A stretch of 12,082 nt of DNA from Saccoglossus kowalevskii (Eukaryota > Hemichordata > Enteropneusta > Harrimaniidae), in assembly GCF_000003605.2 (NCBI RefSeq), contig NW_003146287.1:187629-199710 (forward strand), read 5' to 3'. A program made the position numbers and the translations under genes. This document shows, piece after piece, positions 9,093-12,082 of this stretch (positions are counted from its first letter, which is position 1; each line of letters begins with the position of its first letter). A model generated the notes under the pieces. It was given only the letters and a program-made list of their open reading frames with translations, was not told the DNA's origin and made no database searches.

Positions 9093-9493
9093 CACTGCAT
9101 TAGTTTGCATAAACTAGCCAGAGCATTGCGATGAGACTAGTGTGAACCAATTAATGCCAAATAATGCAGATATTCCATCTTGTGTGGGTTTTCGAAACCA
9201 AGCCAGAAACTATAATAATAGTATCTCGTAGTTGTAGAACGCAGTATTAGTGTGGTGTGAATACATGAAACAGACAATAGAATACTTTTCACGGTCAAAA
9301 TAACCGCATTTATTGGGGTAATAATACATACAAGGGCATGAAGTGACTAGTGGCCTATCTCTGTTGTAAATACGCTACTTAAAATTAATTACGATTCACA
9401 AAGACTACATGCGTTTGGACCAAGATCGAAATATGCGAAACAAACATACTGAACAACTATGTGCCTATTCTAATGTGTTTGTAGGACCTGTTA

Positions 9494-9943
9494 CTAACCA
9501 GTCTCATGACGCAAAGTCTGACGTTCCAATATGTAGTCACACAGAGTGTTACTCTTCACTGTAGTTTCTGTCATCGGCAATCCCAGTTCATGTAGTCGTC
9601 TGACACCAAGGCAGATGTTTCAAACTGTGAAGAGTCAATTTTCAATGTAGTCTTCGTCTTTACCAGCAAACAACCAACATCCAATAGCACCCACTTCGTC
9701 ACGTTCTTCCCTGAAACCCTGTGCTGCATGGAGGCAACCCCAGTTGTAAACGACAGCTACGAGGCTTGATTTAGACCCCTTTTTATAGATCCGTGCACCA
9801 GGCTAGATTATTCCATCACCTTTGATTGGTGGACCACCGAGCATTCTCCCAGATTCTACTGTACAACTGTATCTTAACCAAAGGATATAGTTATGCCAAA
9901 CAATGACTCGCTGAATTATCCATGCATACAAGGTGTCGTCCTC
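9494..9943 (-). pseudogene. Coding-like minus-strand frame with three stops, unrecognised
   Basis: One minus-strand frame stays readable for 150 codons with internal stops only at 9805-9803 (TAG), 9637-9635 (TGA) and TGA five codons later, ending in TAG at 9496-9494. Segments read DTLYAWIIQRVIVWHNYILW, SGRMLGGPPIKGDGII, PGARIYKKGSKSSLVAVVYN, LHAAQGFREERDEVGAIGCW, LFAGKDEDYIEN and VRRLHELGLPMTETT. The composition is protein-like and charged, but I cannot name a family. Random sequence of this composition would be expected to show more stops, though not decisively more. The plus strand over the same region is also fairly open, so this may be an antisense shadow or plain non-coding repeat. Confidence 0.25.
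9571..9829 (-). promoter_or_regulatory. Minus-strand CCAAT/TATA promoter-like unit ahead of a 52-codon ORF
   Basis: On the minus strand, CCAAT (9829-9825) lies about 40 bp upstream of TATAAAAAGGGG (9787-9776). The first ATG (9729-9727) follows about 50 bases after the TATA motif and opens a frame of 52 codons (MQHRVSGKNVTKW... to ...YMNWDCR) ending in TGA at 9573-9571. AATAAA follows at 9314-9309. Order and spacing fit a short polymerase II transcript of roughly 450 bases. The peptide resembles nothing I know, and this frame conflicts with the longer coding-like frame over the same bases. At most one reading is right. Confidence 0.3.
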
Positions 9944-10275
9944 TTAGTGCCGTTGTTAAGGTGATTTCGTTGTTCCTGAACAGTTAATGTGCACAGACAT
10001 TCACCAAGCTGTGTTAAATAAAAATTGAGATCGAAAGTGTAGCATTATCACTATGGTAACCAGATTATGCTCACTCCAAACTGCAACGGTCCAACGTGCC
10101 AGCCGACACAATGTAGACATACAAGGTTTGGTACATTGGCTATTACCAGTCCCAGTGCGTGCGAATATATGTATTTAACACTAAGCTAAATTGAATAGCA
10201 CAAAGTCTCCGAATAAAATCTAATTACATGTGTATTTAGACTATCTAGGATATATTCACGTTCGTACCACACAAT

Positions 10276-10935
10276 TAAACCATACACAGAAATGCACACT
10301 TTGAACTCCTGGAATTAGCACCACTGAAATATATGGCATTGAAAATAGTTTTCCTACCAGCTCTTGTCTCTGCCAGGCATCGCTCTGAGTTAGAGACCTT
10401 GTCAGACATTTGTGCCACCCTTATGGACAATCAAGCTGTGCTGAAGACATGAATTGGGTTTCTTGCCAAGAACCAAATCTTAAAGCATGATCCACAGTCG
10501 AACATCTTTTCTGTTTTGCCAATATTGTCGACCCGGATGAGTTGCTTCTATGCCCAGTTTGAGCTTTTGAGTTGCTATGAGAGACGTACTAGGAAGTCAA
10601 GAAAAAACAGCAGCCACATGTTTATGTGTTATGGTCAGGGTGAGCAGGATAGACCAGTCTCCCTGACTTCCATTTCTTGGTGGTTCATTTCGACAGTGTT
10701 TGAGGTTTATGACTGGCTGGTGTCCTCAGCACAGCATCTACAGAGACACCAAGTATGTGTGCATGAAGTTTGTGTAATCGTCAACTCATTTGCTCTTGCA
10801 TCAGGTGCCTCCTTCAACACATACTTAGGGTACGCTTCTGAAGAACACAAAACGTCTTTATGAATGATTACCTAGAGAAACACAGTTTCAGCTACAGATT
10901 TGTGTGAAGTTTCTCCCGTCAGCGCTCTTTAGACA
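10276..10935 (+). pseudogene. Tyrosine recombinase catalytic domain (DIRS/Ngaro-type), decayed
   Basis: The main frame reads HFELLELAPLKYMALKIVFL, then PALVSARHRSELETLS, GFLAKNQ, SHMFMCYGQGEQDRPVS, SISWWFISTVFEVYDWL, HQVCVHEVCV and NSFALASGASFNTYLGYAS. These follow the order of the YR catalytic domain of DIRS/Ngaro-type retroelements: the first Arg in the RxRSELxxLS box (10369-10395), then the HxxR box. The second catalytic Arg is lost: HEVR is expected but HEVC is read, with TGT at 10771-10773. Lesions include TGA at 10450-10452, a short frame excursion at 10518-10559 (VDPDELLLCPV, normally just before the middle of the domain), and a shift before the MNDYLEK box whose TAC (10869-10871) would be the nucleophile Tyr. 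A final piece, DLCEVSPVSAL, is back in the main frame at 10897. It cannot be active. Confidence 0.8.
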
Positions 10936-11041
10936 TTCCCAGGTCTTGATTTAAGTCTATGCCCTCATGTTTCAGCCTCTTTATTTTGGAATGATATTTA
11001 CCCCGAGAATTGGGTTTGGGTCTAGCATCCTCGAACAATGC
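10906..11041 (+). repeat. Direct repeat, copy 1 (overlaps recombinase 3' end)
   Basis: The block begins GAAGTTTCTCCCGTCAGCGCT and includes TTTAAGTCTATGCCCTCATG, CCCCGAGAAT and GGGTTTGGGTCTAGCAT. It recurs at 11145-11289 with few differences, the largest being 8-9 bases present only in the second copy. Copy 1 overlaps the last codons of the recombinase, so the duplicated unit belongs to the element's own 3' end. Confidence 0.93.
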
Positions 11042-11066
11042 CAACCCTGTCACTATATCAGTCATA

Positions 11067-11136
11067 TGCCCATAGTGACCAGCTTTATATAAATACCAGG
11101 TGCCCATAGTGGCCAACTTTATATAAATACCTCCGG
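11067..11136 (+). repeat. Two 34-36-bp subrepeats with TATA-like motifs
   Basis: Subrepeats start at 11067 and 11101, each beginning TGCCCATAGTG and containing ACCAGCTTTATATAAATACC or a close variant. Partial copies (CCCATAGAG) follow at 11137 and 11296. Each full copy has TATATAAA (11086-11093 and 11120-11127), a good TATA-box match. The subrepeats sit between the two larger direct repeats, where a terminal promoter of a YR element could lie. Confidence 0.8.
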
Positions 11137-11144
11137 CCCATAGA

Positions 11145-11304
11145 GAAGTTTCTCCCGTCAGCGCTTCTTAGACATTCTCAGGTCTTAATTTAAGTCTATG
11201 CCCTCATGAAGAACCGTTTAAGCCTCTTTTTTTTTGGAATGCTAGTTACCCCGAGAATCGGGTTTGGGTCTAGCATTCTCGAGCAATACCTCCGGCCCAT
11301 AGAG
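11145..11304 (+). repeat. Direct repeat, copy 2
   Basis: This is the second copy of the block at 10906, offset by 239 bp. It is followed by AATACCTCCGGCCCATAGAG (11285-11304), the same 20 bases that join copy 1's tail to copy 2 at 11126-11145. That gives a tandem unit of about 160 bp, with the first unit enlarged by the TATA-bearing subrepeats. The repeat-spacer-repeat order resembles the B1-A2-B2 3' end of Ngaro elements, although the matching A1 was not found upstream. Confidence 0.9.
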
Positions 11305-11334
11305 GCCACTTTTATAATGACCACACCCTGAAAG

Positions 11335-11431
11335 TGACAATAATGTTTATAGTGAACATTGTTGTCAGCCTATAGTAACCGACTAGTTCAAGTTCCCCAG
11401 TGACAATCATTTTGACAGTATACTTGTCAAA
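11335..11431. other. Two hairpins built on TGACA motifs at the element's 3' edge
   Basis: TGACAATAATGTT (11335-11347) pairs with AACATTGTTGTCA (11355-11367): 13 pairs with one T-G wobble and a 7-base loop. A second dyad, TTTGACA (11411-11417) with TGTCAAA (11425-11431), has a 7-base loop. The TGACA/TGTCA motif also occurs at 11400-11405. They lie just past the direct repeats and could mark the 3' boundary or protein-binding sites. Confidence 0.7.
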
Positions 11432-12082
11432 TTAAAACTGTGTATGAAGGCTTCTTTAGTGTTTTACATGTTAGCCAATTACTATTTTGCTTTAATGCAT
11501 GCAGGTCCAAAGCAAAAGTGTGATACTGCTGAAGAATTGCAGTGTTCTCCGTAAAGCGTTTAAGGTAGAGATACAGTTTCGTAGGCACTTGGGAGTGATT
11601 TTTTTTGGCTATTTATTATCCAAATATAGACTGTTGAAATTCTATAGAATTGTGAATAGTGGAACATACTCAAAAAGCGATTTTAAAATATAGATAAGAG
11701 GTGCAAACATTCTGTCTTTTGAATGCTTAGCAAGATTTAGCAAGGCTGTACATAAATAATAAAAAAGAAACATGGTGAAAAAAAGAAATGACGGGATCTT
11801 CATATTATGCACTATATTTAACTTTTAACAGAACGATCATACATTTAAATTTGGAACTGTTACAGCCATTTATATGAGCATTATCAAACTTCTTACTGAG
11901 TGAATTGTTATGCAAATTAGCAATTATCTCAGCTTCTTTTTAGTGCACATCCCAGAACTTTAAAAAAATAGCTCCTAGACGCTTTGACCTTTTATTTTGA
12001 AATTTCCACAAATGACTGACAATTTGTTAATCTCCAAACGCCGTCGGGTATTGTTTTTGGCTGAACAGTGTTACAATAATCG
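11432..12082. other. AT-rich non-coding DNA
   Basis: No gene could be supported. The 64-codon open frame at 11499-11693 (plus) starts at an ATG and is rich in K, L, F and Y as expected from AT-rich DNA, with no recognisable motif. No repeats shared with the rest of the window and no RNA gene signature were seen. Confidence 0.6.

Larger units (their letters stand above)
9093..10275. mobile_element. Unrelated 1.2-kb segment splitting the recombinase gene (probable insertion)
   Basis: The recombinase reading stops near 9080 and picks up near 10276. The intervening sequence shows no recombinase or reverse transcriptase motif. Possible short inverted ends are AGTGTGGTGTGAATACATG at 9248-9266 and, on the minus strand from 10275, TGTGTGGT followed after 6 bases by GTGAATATAT. 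They are imperfect and lack a clear target duplication. If they mark the ends, about 150 bp on the left and a little on the right still need explaining. The segment carries its own minus-strand promoter-like and polyadenylation-like signals (AATAAA at 9314-9309). Its family is unknown. Confidence 0.45.

Noticed and set aside
10919-11116. 65-codon minus-strand open frame
   Set aside because: Antisense of the terminal direct repeat and TATA subrepeats.
11499-11693. 64-codon plus-strand open frame
   Set aside because: Starts at ATG but has AT-driven composition, no motif and no neighbouring exon evidence.

Overview
This window looks like nuclear DNA from an animal, most likely a marine invertebrate such as a mollusc or another lophotrochozoan. 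The reasons are the low gene density, the absence of bacterial operon structure or ribosome binding sites, the AT-rich sequence with a long tandem satellite, and decayed copies of two kinds of tyrosine-recombinase (YR) element that are common in such genomes. The taxon is an inference. No intact host gene could be recognised, and most of the open frames are short and unsupported.

Layout. 1-678: AT-rich non-coding DNA with a 20-A tract. 679-1280 (minus): part of a Crypton-type/DUF3504 tyrosine recombinase domain (the KIAA1958, ZMYM2 and QRICH1 domain family), broken by one frameshift and lacking its C-terminal catalytic boxes. 1289-1735: three diverged copies of a repeat of about 150 bp, abutting the 5' edge of that domain. 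1740-5530: non-coding, holding a 427-bp segment bounded by long imperfect inverted repeats (2950-3376), a CRE-like palindrome and a CG-rich hairpin. 5531-7650: about 23 tandem copies of a 93-bp AT-rich satellite unit. 7651-8241: non-coding, with a perfect DR2 nuclear-receptor-like motif.

8242-11431 (plus) is best read as one badly decayed YR retroelement of DIRS/Ngaro type. It holds a gag-like or N-terminal open region with a coiled coil (8242-8912), the N-terminal part of the recombinase (8916-9092), about 1.2 kb of unrelated sequence splitting the gene (9093-10275), the recombinase catalytic domain (10276-10935), and a 3' end of direct repeats with TATA-like motifs (10906-11304) and hairpins (11335-11431). 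No reverse transcriptase was seen. The intervening segment carries on its minus strand a CCAAT/TATA/ATG/AATAAA arrangement and a coding-like frame with stops. 11432-12082 is AT-rich and unassigned.

Nothing here is a functioning gene system. The most notable content is two separate YR lineages decaying within 10 kb, an insertion inside one recombinase gene, and the internal structure of the satellite. Family assignments come from recognising motifs by eye and have not been checked by a database search.
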